In this document: piece by piece, positions 32,251 through 41,198 of the stretch
Layout: each line of letters begins with the position of its first letter
Numbering within the stretch: the stretch's first letter is position 1
Assembly (NCBI RefSeq): GCF_000276665.1
Contig: NW_004955483.1
Location: 9,660,680 to 9,724,679, forward strand
Reading direction: 5' to 3'
DNA from: Chinchilla lanigera
Taxonomy: Eukaryota; Chordata; Mammalia; Rodentia; Chinchillidae
Length of the DNA stretch: 64,000 bases
Made by a program: the position numbers and the translations under genes
Notes under the pieces: generated by a model
Databases searched by the model: none
Seen by the model: the letters and a program-made list of their open reading frames with translations, nothing else
What the model was told of the DNA's origin: nothing

Positions 32251-33032
32251 TTTTAATTTATTTGTAGAGGAAAAAAACATAGTTTTAATTTTAATAGGAA
32301 GGCATTTGGTCATTAACTCCCATTAACAGAACATTAATTTGATGAGTAAAAGAAATAAGCATATGGATTAGATTTGCTATAGAATACACTTTAAAAATAT
32401 TTTTGGAAAGCGAAAACATGCTTGGAAAGAGTTCCTCGGGCTCAAAAAATAAGTTTTTCAGAAATAAAAAAAACAGGTGGTGAGAGCAGTCCATAAATAC
32501 TCTCTGTTCCAATTTGTCTTTAAATTTTAATTCAGAAAGGAGTAGATAGAATAAACTTTGTTTTTCTGGAGGTTGACCTCTTCCTGTTTACCAGCTCCCA
32601 GACACACTGTGAAGCTCCGCAGACTATGTGTCAGTCACCCCCTACCTCAGTGGTTCAAGTAACTGGACCCCGAAGAGCATTTCTCTGTGACACCTTAGCT
32701 GTCTGCCACAGAGAGCCTGACCCAAGTTTACCGGAGGCTTTCATTGCCAGGTCTCATCTGCTATTCTTATTTGTTTACTTAATTAGGTCACAGCAGCATG
32801 TATTCATTTAACCCACTCTAAAACGTAATGGCGGTGGCCAAATTAATAGTGTGTGTTTCAAGCTATAATTGCTAATAAGCTGGCCAAGTTGACCGAGTCT
32901 TTTCATTAGTGTTTATTTAGCTCCTATTATGGGGAAGGCATTCTGTTGGGATATGGTGGCCAGGCTGATATCTTCTGAACACAAATGTCACAGCTCTTCT
33001 AACTTTTCTCTCTTCCTCTGAACAATCCTCTG
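32251..33032. other. Single-copy-looking sequence with a candidate conserved element
   Basis: No gene or repeat recognised. The segment 32760-32910 contains TTAATTAGG, CCAAATTAATAG and CTATAATTGCTAATAAG, a density of TAAT cores typical of developmental enhancers. Function is not shown. Confidence 0.4.
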
Positions 33033-33059
33033 CCCTCATAGTTTTGTTTTTGTTTTTTG

Positions 33060-33162
33060 TTTGTTTGTTTGTTTGTTTTTTTGCGGTACCGGGGATCGAA
33101 CTCAGTACCTTGCGCTTGCCAGGCAGGCACTTGTGCCACTGAGCTAAATCCCCAGCCCCACA
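33060..33162 (-). mobile_element. ID-like tRNA-derived SINE, antisense
   Basis: The plus strand begins with a GTTT-rich run (the antisense tail), then GGTACCGGGGATCGAACTCA and CCACTGAGCTAAATCCCCAG. A perfect 13-bp TSD CCCTCATAGTTTT lies at 33033-33045 and 33163-33175. Confidence 0.97.
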
Positions 33163-33175
33163 CCCTCATAGTTTT

Positions 33176-33555
33176 AATTTTCTAACTTAATAATTTCTTT
33201 TTAGGAGGAGCATCATACTATTTTTGTCCCCTTTAATAGAAACCTATTATAGTTTCTTTTCCTGTTTAGTCCTTAAACCTGATCCTGGGTGTGTCCCATG
33301 TGCTGTTTGTGTATTTATATTTGTCACCTTTTGTGTGTGTGTTATTCTCACAAGCTGTCTTGCCTTTCTCCAATTCTGTATCTTTGCAAAGGAGGTTCTT
33401 AGAACTCCCGGCTCTTAACTTATGGTAGAGCCCAGTCACTCACTGACAAGCTGCTTTTTAAGTTCTGAAGAAGGAAATGGAAGACTTAGGGATTTAGTGC
33501 ATACTGAGCACTTTTTAAAAATCTGTTTTCATTTGCAAAGCTGGTAATTTTCATG
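33176..33555. other. Single-copy-looking sequence
   Basis: T-rich non-coding DNA, nothing recognised. Confidence 0.5.
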
Positions 33556-33613
33556 AAAGGAGCATGAACTTTGAAACTGTCTGACCAGAGTTGCATCCCT
33601 GATTAAGCTGCTA
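33556..33613 (+). mobile_element. MIR SINE relic, left piece
   Basis: CATGAACTTTGAAACTGTCT and GAGTTGCATCCCTGATTAAG follow the MIR core order. The copy is interrupted at 33614 by an LTR and continues at 33993. Confidence 0.65.
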
Positions 33614-33992
33614 TGTTAGTCCACTGTCTGTTGCTGTGATAAAATACCTGAGGTAAATCAGATTTAACAAAAAGGGTTTATTTAGGGTTCATAGGTTCAC
33701 ATGTTTCAGGCCACAGTCTCTGGCCTTGTTGCTTTGAGCCTGTGGTGGCAGAGAACATCATGGCGACGGTACATGGCAGAGCAGGGCAGTTCACCTCATG
33801 GTAGACAGGAATCAAAGAGGGAGGGACAGGAAGAGGTTGGAAGCCCAATATCCCCTTCCAGGCCATGCTCCCAGTGACCTTGAATCCTCCACCAGGCCCC
33901 ACTTCCTAAAGATCTCCCAACAGTGTCACAAACTGGCGAACAAGTCTTCAACACACGAACCTCTCAGGACGCTTCATAGCCCAGCCATCACA
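33614..33992 (-). mobile_element. MaLR-type LTR, antisense, inserted in a MIR
   Basis: The plus strand starts TGTTAGTCCACTGTCTGTTG and ends AGCCCAGCCATCACA, with GAGAACATCATGGCGACGG and CACTTCCTAAAGATCTCCCA inside. It is about 379 bp and TG...CA bounded. GCTA on both sides (33610-33613 and 33993-33996) is compatible with the short target duplication of ERVL-type integration. Confidence 0.85.
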
Positions 33993-34075
33993 GCTACCAA
34001 TTAACTTAACCACCTTGGACAAGTTACTTGTAGGATTCCTTGGCTGAAAAATGGGCTCCTGACAATAGGTCAGTT
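33993..34075 (+). mobile_element. MIR SINE relic, right piece
   Basis: ACCACCTTGGACAAGTTACT and GGCTGAAAAATGGGCTCCT continue the MIR cut at 33613, in the same direction. Confidence 0.65.
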
Positions 34076-35050
34076 CAGGTTTCCATTTGAAGCATCCTCT
34101 GAGACAACAGTCATCAGTGGTCAGGAGCCACTCAGCTTTGCTTTTCTGACAAGGAAAAATGGAGACTGTGCTACAGGCTTAATATGTAGGTTTTACAGAA
34201 CCAAGCTATCGCTCCAATGAGATGATATAAACTAAGTGGTGTATGGCAACCACTTCAGTAAAACTTGAATCCAACACACTTCTACTTGCAGGGAAATAAA
34301 TTTAGGTTAATTCCGGTTTCCTGGAGTTGCCTGAGGGGCTGCAGCTTCACAGATCTTCACAAAAGATACTATTCTCAAAGATGTTTGGCTGTGTCCTTCG
34401 GAACAGATGAATAAATGCATGTTTTTCCTCAAGAAAACCAAATATAGATATATCCGTTCAACCTATAAGATTTCGAAGGTGTTGTTTCTCATGTAAGATC
34501 TTTGGCATAAGAAAATTAACTGGAAGCATTCAAAACCTCTATCTGAAGATTGTCATAAAAATGGCAATAGTACATCGCCCATCTGTAGCTTCTCCCTCAC
34601 CTATAGCTTTGAAGGTCTCCTTAAAGGTAGACGTGGGGTGAGAAATCAGCCTCCTAACATGGGAGGTGAGGAGATGAAGGGAGGGGGCTTGACCAGAGAG
34701 TTCTAAGATCAGACAGGAACGTGGCCTCCTGACTTAGCGCATAGCAGCGTGGCCAGTTAAGAATAATGTGTGGCCTATTTAAAATAGCTAAAATGTTCTC
34801 ACTTATCCATACAAAATATGACAAATATGAAGTAATGGGTATAAATTAGCTTGATAAACTCAATCCACAATATATACGTATATCAAAACATTACATTGGG
34901 CCCCATGAATATATACTATTGTTATTTGCCAATTAAAAACAAACGTTTTTTTAATAACCAGTGAAAGCACAAACAGCCTCCTCCCACTTCTCAGAAGTTT
35001 GCCTTTGGCTGCCTGCTCCTTCTCTTTATGATTATCCACCCACTGAAGCA
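34076..35050. other. Single-copy-looking sequence
   Basis: No gene or repeat recognised. The block is moderately AT-rich with short uninformative frames. Confidence 0.5.
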
Positions 35051-35052
35051 TA

Positions 35053-35230
35053 TCTTTTTTTTTTCCCAGTACTGGGGATTGAACCCAGAGCCTTCATGCT
35101 ACACCCCCCAGCACTGCCCTCCTTTTTAAAAAAATTTTTTGAGGAAAGCTCTCACTAAGCCACTAAATTGCCCAGGCTGGGCTCCAACTTGTGATACTCC
35201 TACCTCAGCTTCACCTGGGATTATAGGTGA
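35053..35230 (-). mobile_element. B1-dID-type dimeric SINE, antisense
   Basis: A T-run is followed by the antisense ID half (AGTACTGGGGATTGAACCCA) and then the antisense B1 half (AAATTGCCCAGGCTGGGCTC, CTGGGATTATAGGTGA). Confidence 0.88.
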
Positions 35231-35244
35231 TTGCTTGTTTTAAA

Positions 35245-35376
35245 AATCCCTATAGCCAGGCCTGGTGGTGCACACCTGTATATAGCCTCAACAATCAGGA
35301 AGCAGAGGCAGGAGGATTTCAAGTTCAAAGCCAGCCTGGGTAACTTAACAAGAGCCTGTCTCAAAATTGAAAAAGA
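35245..35376 (+). mobile_element. B1-like SINE
   Basis: ATAGCCAGGCCTGGTGGTGC, GCAGAGGCAGGAGGATTTCA and AGCCTGTCTCAAAATTG mark a sense B1-like copy. It lies tail-adjacent to the antisense dimer at 35053-35230, so the two form an imperfect inverted SINE pair. Confidence 0.9.
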
Positions 35377-35559
35377 CGAGGGTGTCTCACCAGCCTTTTT
35401 CTCCAACAAAATGTATTACTTATTTCATTTTAGCTCTGCTATTCCTGGAAATGCTATGGCAGACTGATTCATCTAATTGACTCAAAGGATTTATTGTTAG
35501 CCCTTGGGAGTCAGCAGGGGTGGAAAGGCTGAAATCTAACATTATTATGGGCTTGATCA
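35377..35559. other. Single-copy-looking sequence
   Basis: Nothing recognised. Confidence 0.5.
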
Positions 35560-35715
35560 TTTTACCCTGACAACAATCATATGAAATATATCTTCTAATT
35601 TCCTTATTATGATGAGAAAGTTGGTGTTTTGAGAGACAAAGTTGCCTAAATACAGAAAATCACATGTGGCAGAGGTACAATTTGACTCCATGTTTTTAAG
35701 ATTTCAGAACATGTA
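35560..35715 (-). mobile_element. MIR SINE relic, antisense
   Basis: ACCCTGACAACAATCATATG, GATGAGAAAGTTGGTGTTTT and GGCAGAGGTACAATTTGACT match antisense MIR order with strong divergence. Confidence 0.6.
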
Positions 35716-35869
35716 TGTTGTCCACAAGTATACTGTCTCAGGGGTTTACATTCAACCGGAGGCAAGGCCCTGACCCTAAATGTCACAGGCTCCCCGGCAC
35801 AAGCATACGGCTGTACTTCTTACAGACTCAACTCCTCTGAGCTAGCTAGACCTTAGTTGTTGTAGTCAG

Positions 35870-36520
35870 GATTTTCAAGGAAATAGATTTAATACAGGAC
35901 ACATAGTTGACAGGATTATTTTATAATATTCACCAAAAATGTCAAATGCAGAAAAGTGCAAGAGATCTGTCCACACACTAAAGACCCAAAGAATCCAGCT
36001 GAGGGCCTGGAGCCAATGGCATTGTTCTGCACAAGTCCAGCTGAAGATCTAGAGCTCATGGCAATGCCCTTCACGGGTCCAGCTGGGGATCTAGAGCCCA
36101 CGACAATCTCTCATGCAAGTCTGTGTCAAGAATCTGCACTGGGAAAGCCTATAGGTCAGTGGTGGAAGCTAGAAAGTCTGCACCAGTGGGATGAAGGATC
36201 TGTGCCAGCAGGCTGAGGGATCTGCGCTGGAGCCAGGAAGTAATGCTCAAGGTAAGGACCAGAGCTCCCCTAAAGAGAACTGCAGTCATTCTCAGCAACA
36301 GCGAGGACCTGAGCTCCTCCCATGATGAGAACAGCTGAGTTCATATCAGAAAAACCAGTGTGACAAGATTCTCCGGGAGAATCAACAGCACATCATCTTC
36401 CCTTCCAGTTCTCCTTTTATGCTGTTGGCAATAATCCTCAGGTGGGCCTTCCACACCCAGCACCACACTGATTCAGTTCAGCTGGGGTTATAAATTGACC
36501 ATTAGTTAATCCACCACATT
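35870..36520. mobile_element. LTR-like repeat carrying a 42-bp minisatellite
   Basis: The block starts AGTCAGGATTTTCAAGGAAA (compare the first line of a common mammalian LTR-like repeat), has repeated GGAGCCAATGG-type units in the middle and ends near CACACTGATTCAGTTCAGCT. The layout recalls a mammalian ERV-type LTR whose internal units also vary in number, but I cannot name the family. Confidence 0.4.
35996..36121 (+). repeat. 42-bp tandem repeat, three units plus a decayed fourth
   Basis: Three consecutive 42-bp units each begin TCCAGCTG (near 35996, 36038 and 36080), with CTAGAGC in the second and third. A degenerate fourth follows. Because 42 is a multiple of three, the tract stays open on both strands as 14-codon repeats; this is not evidence of a protein. 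Confidence 0.88.
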
Positions 36521-36599
36521 AGTAGAAACTCATTTGTTTCCATTTCTCTCCTATAAGAGATACCTTTGTTTTGGGAGTAACATAGTGGGACACATTCCC

Positions 36600-36900
36600 A
36601 GACCTGTTGGTGTTTCCCTTTGACTAGCCAAAGAGCTTTATTTAACCACCCAATGGGGAGCAGCCAGAAAAGAGTTAAGCACCTGGTTGTTAAGGAATGT
36701 GGTATCTTGTAAATAGCCCTAAGGCCTCCAGGCCACCTGTGAGCTCCGCCTGCTGTGAGGTAGGTATATTGCCAACCAGCTTAGGGTTCATTTTGTCACT
36801 GCCACCTGGCACCGACAGATGCTGGCTTGTGCTGGACACTACTCGGGAAAAGAATCCTGAGCTTTACGAGCCCGTCTTCCTGAAGAAATAAATCACCAGC
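36600..36900 (+). mobile_element. Possible LTR, sense, unassigned
   Basis: AGAAATAAATCACC near 36883 could be a polyadenylation signal, and the upstream block holds CACCCAATGGGG. Composition changes sharply from the flanks. Family and ends are unknown. Confidence 0.3.
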
Positions 36901-36935
36901 AGGTTTACAGGGCAGCCAATGCAAGTCTGTATTTT

Positions 36936-37345
36936 ACAGGGCCTGTGCTGCAGCAAAGGGAGGATCAGTATCCTTGAGGAAGCCCTCCAAGACCAACTAG
37001 ACAAGGCTGTGGGGAGCCTTGCTTATATAGCAGCTGCAGGCCTGTGATTGGCCCAAGAACAGGCCTCAGCTGTCATGGCTGCCCTCCAGTGACTGGGGTG
37101 GGACTGAAACCAGGGAACTTTCTGGAAAGCTGGCTGTGGGGGTTGGGAATAAGAATGTGGTCAGATTCCCCCCTGCCTGATCATACACACATCAGGATGC
37201 TCCCTCCTTCCTTCAAAAGGGCAACAGTAGCATCTAAAGTGGTGGGAGTGGGGGAGTTGCCCCCATTCAGGAGCGCTGAGCAAGAGAGTGACCTCCAGGG
37301 CCAAGCCACGCCCCCTGCCGTTCTGAAGGGAAATAGAATCAGGTG
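36936..37345 (-). mobile_element. ERV LTR, CCAAT-array family, copy B, antisense
   Basis: ACAGGGCCTGTGCTGCAGCA matches copy A. GCTTATATAG at 37021-37030 gives a good minus-strand TATA box, and ATTGG at 37047 gives a minus-strand CCAAT, about 20 bp apart. CACGCCCCCTG and AGGGAAATAG close the element as in copy A. It has fewer CCAAT units than copies A and C. Confidence 0.65.
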
Positions 37346-37429
37346 CTTCTCCTCTCAGGGCACTTGGTGGCCATGTGCAGGTTCCCTTTCCCCTGACTCA
37401 GCTAGAAATCCCAAATCGAATCAGCGAAG

Positions 37430-38165
37430 TGCACCTCTGGGCTTTGAGAGCCAGGGACCCCCAGACCTTAGTGCTACAGCTCCAGGCCCTTGGTTACCGA
37501 CTGCTGCTGCTGCTCTGCACAGCTGCCAGATGTTGCTGCTGGTCACCTCTGGAAAGCCACACTGGCTCCTGCCACATGCAGCGAATGCTGGTCAGCCCTC
37601 ATAGCGAAAGTCTGTGCGGCTGACAGGCGTGGGTTGCTGGTGTTTAAAGGTTTTGTTTTTGTTGTTTTGTTTTAAGGGACCGCTTTGACCCCTCTAACAC
37701 TTGAGAAATCCTGAGTGGATTTTCAGGGCCTTCTGAGTCCACACTACTGCAGAAATAATTCAGGGGTAGAATTATAGGACTGCTGGAGTGAAGCTTTAAC
37801 CTAAGGGGAACCTTCATAGACCATCAGGAGCTGGTGCGGAGCACGGCTTAAGTAGTAGCAAAAGGCCTGTGATTGGTCCAAACACTAGCTGGTTGGTCTG
37901 AATTTGAGCCTCTGATTGGCCCAAATTGTTCTAAATGCAAGTTTCTTGATTGGAGCCTACTGATTGGTCCAAATTCTATTCTGCTACTTGGTTCAAATGC
38001 AAGCGCACTGTGGCCAGGGCAGACACCCCTTGAAACAGGTGCAAGGCATCCAGAACAGCCTCAGCTATGCAGCATAGCTGTCAATCAGTGCACTTCCCCT
38101 TTTGGCTATTAGAGGGACAAGGGAGGAAATGGTCCACTTCTAGTCTGTCTCAGCCAGACCTGATT
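37430..38165 (-). mobile_element. ERV LTR, CCAAT-array family, copy C, antisense
   Basis: Follows the order of copy A: GGGCTTTGAGAGCCAGGG, a CTG-rich stretch, a T/G-rich run near 37645, GCTTAAGTAGTAGC at the TATA position (near 37847), ATTGG at 37872, 37915, 37949 and 37963, then CCCCTTTTGGCTATTAGAGG. It lies directly next to copy B in the same orientation. Confidence 0.7.
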
Positions 38166-38216
38166 TAAGGAAGGAATAGCACAACTCCAGAATTTAAAAC
38201 TGACAATTTATTTGTT

Positions 38217-39145
38217 TTTATTTTTTTATTATTTTATTTTAAAGAGAGTAGTAAATGAGAAGCAAACAAAAAATAGAACAATAATAGCATACCAGTATCA
38301 CAAACATAAACAAATCAGAGTAAGAACATTTAAAGTGATACAGGGTTTCAAGACAAAATAATATGAATTAACAGTGGTTGTTATATTACATATCGCTAAC
38401 CTCAACTACGTTGCTCAGATTACCAGATGTAAGAATGGAAGATTGCTCAAACCATTAAAGAGAATAAGAAAATAATTATTAGATAAAACATTAGAGATAA
38501 TACAGAGTTTTACTAGACAAGATGGCAGGAATTCACCATGGTAATTCCATTGCATATTGTTACCTTCAAATCAGTTGCTCAGATTACCAGATATAAGCAT
38601 GCAAAATTGATCAGAACATAAAAAATTTTAAGCATTGGCTGTTTATTTCAATATACCATCAGACATCAGCAATAGAGTTATCGCAGCTTTTCATATATAT
38701 ATATTTATATTTTACCTTCTTTCTTTTTTTTTCTTTCCCTCATCCCAGTTGTTCCTTCCTTGGAGCAATTTCTTTACCTTTCTTATCTATTGTACATTTT
38801 GAGTTTTACCTAGTCTTTCAGGTTCCTACACCAAGGAGACAATATAATGTTTACACATGTGGGTCCGATTTATTTCACTTATGAGTATGGTCTCTAGTTG
38901 CATCTATTTACCTAAAAAAGCCTCAAGCTTATCTTTTTTTTTTATAGCTGAGTAATGCTCCATTGTATAAAAACACCACATCTTTTTTATCCATTCCTCA
39001 GTGGATGGGCATTTGGGTTGTTTCCAAGATTTAGCTATGACAAACTGTGCTGCTATAAACATGGGTGCACATATATCGCTGTAGTATGATGACTTTAATT
39101 CTTCTTGGAAAATACCCAGAAGGGGAATAGCTGGGTTAAGTGGGA
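38217..39145 (-). mobile_element. L1 3' end (ORF2 end plus 3'UTR), antisense
   Basis: Plus-strand T/A-rich start (antisense tail), then 3'UTR, then antisense ORF2 end with TTTGGGTTGTTTCCAAGATT and GCTGCTATAAACATGGGTGC. The 3'UTR holds two diverged copies of a ~140-150-bp unit (about 38335-38470 and 38490-38640), each with GTTGCTCAGATTACCAGAT. It has no apparent functional coding capacity. Confidence 0.9.
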
Positions 39146-39314
39146 CTTTAGACTGACAGTAGGTCCATAACTGAATACAGACAACAGCCTTAATTCTCTA
39201 AGGTCAGTGTCCTACGACATCATAGTCAGAGAGTGTGACCCAAATCCTAAAGTGAGAAACAGCTCAGGGTTTCATTTTCCCAAATGCTGGCCCAGTGCTT
39301 TTTCATTAAACCAT
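39146..39314. other. Short unassigned stretch
   Basis: Between an L1 and an LTR; nothing recognised. Confidence 0.4.
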
Positions 39315-39680
39315 TTAGGGGCTATGAACGCTAAAGTTTGGGGGCGTAGTCCCCAAGTGGCCCTGCTGGGGGTAGCGAAGCCTTTAGGAGGCAGCACCCA
39401 GAGGAAAGGGCCTCTGATGGGGTCTTAGGTCCTTGGGGGAATGTCCTTGAAGAGGAATGTGGGAGCCTATCTCTTCCTCTTGCTCTTTGCTGGCCCATGA
39501 AATGAGCACTTTGCTCTGCTTAGTGCATCTACCATGACATTCCCCGCTAGCCTGAGACCCAAAGTAAATGAGGCCAGTTGACTTTGGAATTAAACTTCCA
39601 GAACCATGGAATAAAATTAACCTTTTCACGTTGTAAGTTAAATACTTCTGGTATGTCATTATGGTAACATGAAGTTAATA
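39315..39680 (+). mobile_element. MaLR-type LTR, sense
   Basis: GGCGTAGTCCCCAAGTGGCC, GCCTTTAGGAGGCAGCACCC, GGAATGTCCTTGAAGAGGAA and CTTGCTCTTTGCTGGCCCAT are sense blocks of the same MaLR-like family as 31197-31544. GTTGTAAGTTAAATACTTCT is near the 3' end. Confidence 0.75.
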
Positions 39681-39830
39681 AGTGGGAAGCAGGAGAAAGG
39701 GAAAAGAAAAGAGGGAGAGTAAGACTGAAGGAGCCTGTTGGACCAATGTTGATACTTCAATGTTTCTTTGTATTAATCTGCCACCACAGAGTCTACTAAA
39801 ACATACAGTGAATATTTAAATTTTTTTAAA

Positions 39831-40430
39831 TGTACTAGATTTTACTCACTCTCTCAGGTCTTACACTAGTGAGACAATACGATTCCTACAAATGCAGGTC
39901 TGATTTATTTCACTTATGAGTATGGTCTCTAGTTGTGACCATTTCCCTATAAAAGCCTCAAGTTTTTCTTTATAGCTGCATAATATTCCATTATATAAAA
40001 GTATCACAATTTTTTTATCCAATCCTCAGTGGATGGACATTTGGGTTGCTGCCACATGATGGACATTGTGAAATGAAATGAAAATGCTCAAAAGTAAAGG
40101 GCAACTGGGGTGTGGGAAACAAGAAGGGAAAGAAGGGGAAATTATGTAACTATGTATATACAGGATCGCTAACATATTTGTACTACTGTCTACAGAAAGG
40201 AACAGTTAATGATTACCTGTTTGATCAATCTTGTATGTCTCTGTTTGTTTTCTTGAGAAATCACTTTGAAGATATCAATAAGTAATACAATAACCATTGT
40301 TAATTTCCTACAACTTTGTCTGTAACTCTGTTTTGTTTGTTTGTATTGTTCTTATGCTATTTTCTAAATGGATGTCTGTTGTTAATATGTTTTCCTTTTA
40401 TTTCTTAAAATAAAAAAAAAGTGTACTAGA
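39831..40430 (+). mobile_element. L1 insertion with 5' inversion (twin-priming signature)
   Basis: The left part (39840-40053) is antisense L1 ORF2 end, nearly the same text as 38800-39030. The right part (40054-40420) is sense L1 3'UTR ending in CTTAAAATAAAAAAAAA. The composite is bounded by a 9-bp direct repeat TGTACTAGA (39831-39839 and 40422-40430). The inverted piece lies upstream of the sense piece in L1 order, which is what twin priming during target-primed reverse transcription produces. Confidence 0.87.
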
Positions 40431-40738
40431 GTAAAAGATGACACATCACCATTAATTCCCTGCAAAATACTTCTCACTTTGCATACACTGATCCCGTCAT
40501 TCTTGCCACTTTCTGAAACAGTTCTGGAAGTCCTCTTCAGTGTCTCTAGTTGCAATGTTGAGCTGTCTTGATATCATCAATTGGTTCCAAACATTTATCT
40601 TTCATACTCCTTTTGACTTTGGGGAAGATCCAGAATTCATATGGTGCTAGATTCAGTGAGTAAGGTGGATAGGGACACAACATAATGATTTCTTTCATTT
40701 GACATAAATGTTCTTGAATAAATTCAAGGTATCAAGGT
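40431..40738 (-). mobile_element. Mariner-type transposon relic, transposase C-terminal part, antisense
   Basis: The minus strand encodes a degraded C-terminal mariner transposase. It has FIQEHL, then PPYSLNLAPYEFWIFPK, then IDDIKTAQ, and after frame breaks FQNCFRKWQE and a YFAG motif. The position of the third catalytic Asp of the D,D34D triad (the D after LAP in active mariners) reads Glu here, and stops interrupt the frame. The element is dead. Terminal inverted repeats were not found. Confidence 0.85.
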
Positions 40739-40802
40739 AGCCATGAAAAGACACTCACAGAAAGGACTTCCAGAACTGCTTCAGAAAGTGACCCACCACA
40801 TT
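40739..40802 (+). mobile_element. Mariner-type relic, sense, left piece (split by L1)
   Basis: AAAGACACTCACAGAAAGGA then CTTCCAGAACTGCTTCAGAA matches the reverse complement of the antisense copy at about 40500-40545. It is the head-to-head partner of that copy, cut at 40802 by an L1 tail. Confidence 0.8.
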
Positions 40803-41079
40803 GTCTAGTGAAACTCTGTATTATCTCTAATATTTTATTTAATAATTATTTTTTATTATCTTTAATGGTTTGAACAGTCTTCCATTCTTACATCTGGTAA
40901 TATGACCAGCATAACTGAAGATAACAATATGTCATACAACAATCACTGTTAATTCCTATCATTTTGTTTTGAAACCCTGTATCACTTTTAATGTTCTTGC
41001 TTTGTTTTGTTTATGTTTGTGATGTTGGTATGCTGCTATTATTCTTTTTCTTTTCTACTGTCTTTAAAATAAAAAAAGG
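40803..41079 (+). mobile_element. L1 3'UTR insertion inside a mariner relic
   Basis: A sense L1 3' end (GTGAAACTCTGTATTATCTC to CTTTAAAATAAAAAAA) whose flanks GAAAGTGAC (40794-40802 and 41080-41088) form a 9-bp target-site duplication. Its sequence is the reverse complement of the antisense L1 3'UTR at 38217-38520, about 85-90% by eye. Confidence 0.85.
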
Positions 41080-41088
41080 GAAAGTGAC

Positions 41089-41165
41089 AAGAACAATGGG
41101 CTAAGTGTGTTAGAAGTGAGTGGAGTATTTTGAGGAATTAATGGCAATGTATCTTTCACTGTAAT
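41089..41165 (+). mobile_element. Mariner-type relic, sense, right piece
   Basis: AAGAACAATGGGCTAAGTGT, then GAGTATTTTGAGGAATTAAT and GGCAATGTATCTTTCAC, match the complement of the left copy at 40431-40490. This completes the inverted partner after the L1 insertion. Confidence 0.8.
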
Positions 41166-41198
41166 GATTTTTTTATTTTTAACTTACTTACCATAAGC

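Noticed and set aside
37044..37604. 186-codon plus-strand open frame, the longest in the window
   Set aside because: It runs antisense through two CCAAT-array LTR copies and across their junction. Similar overlapping frames exist in the other frames, and no protein is recognised.
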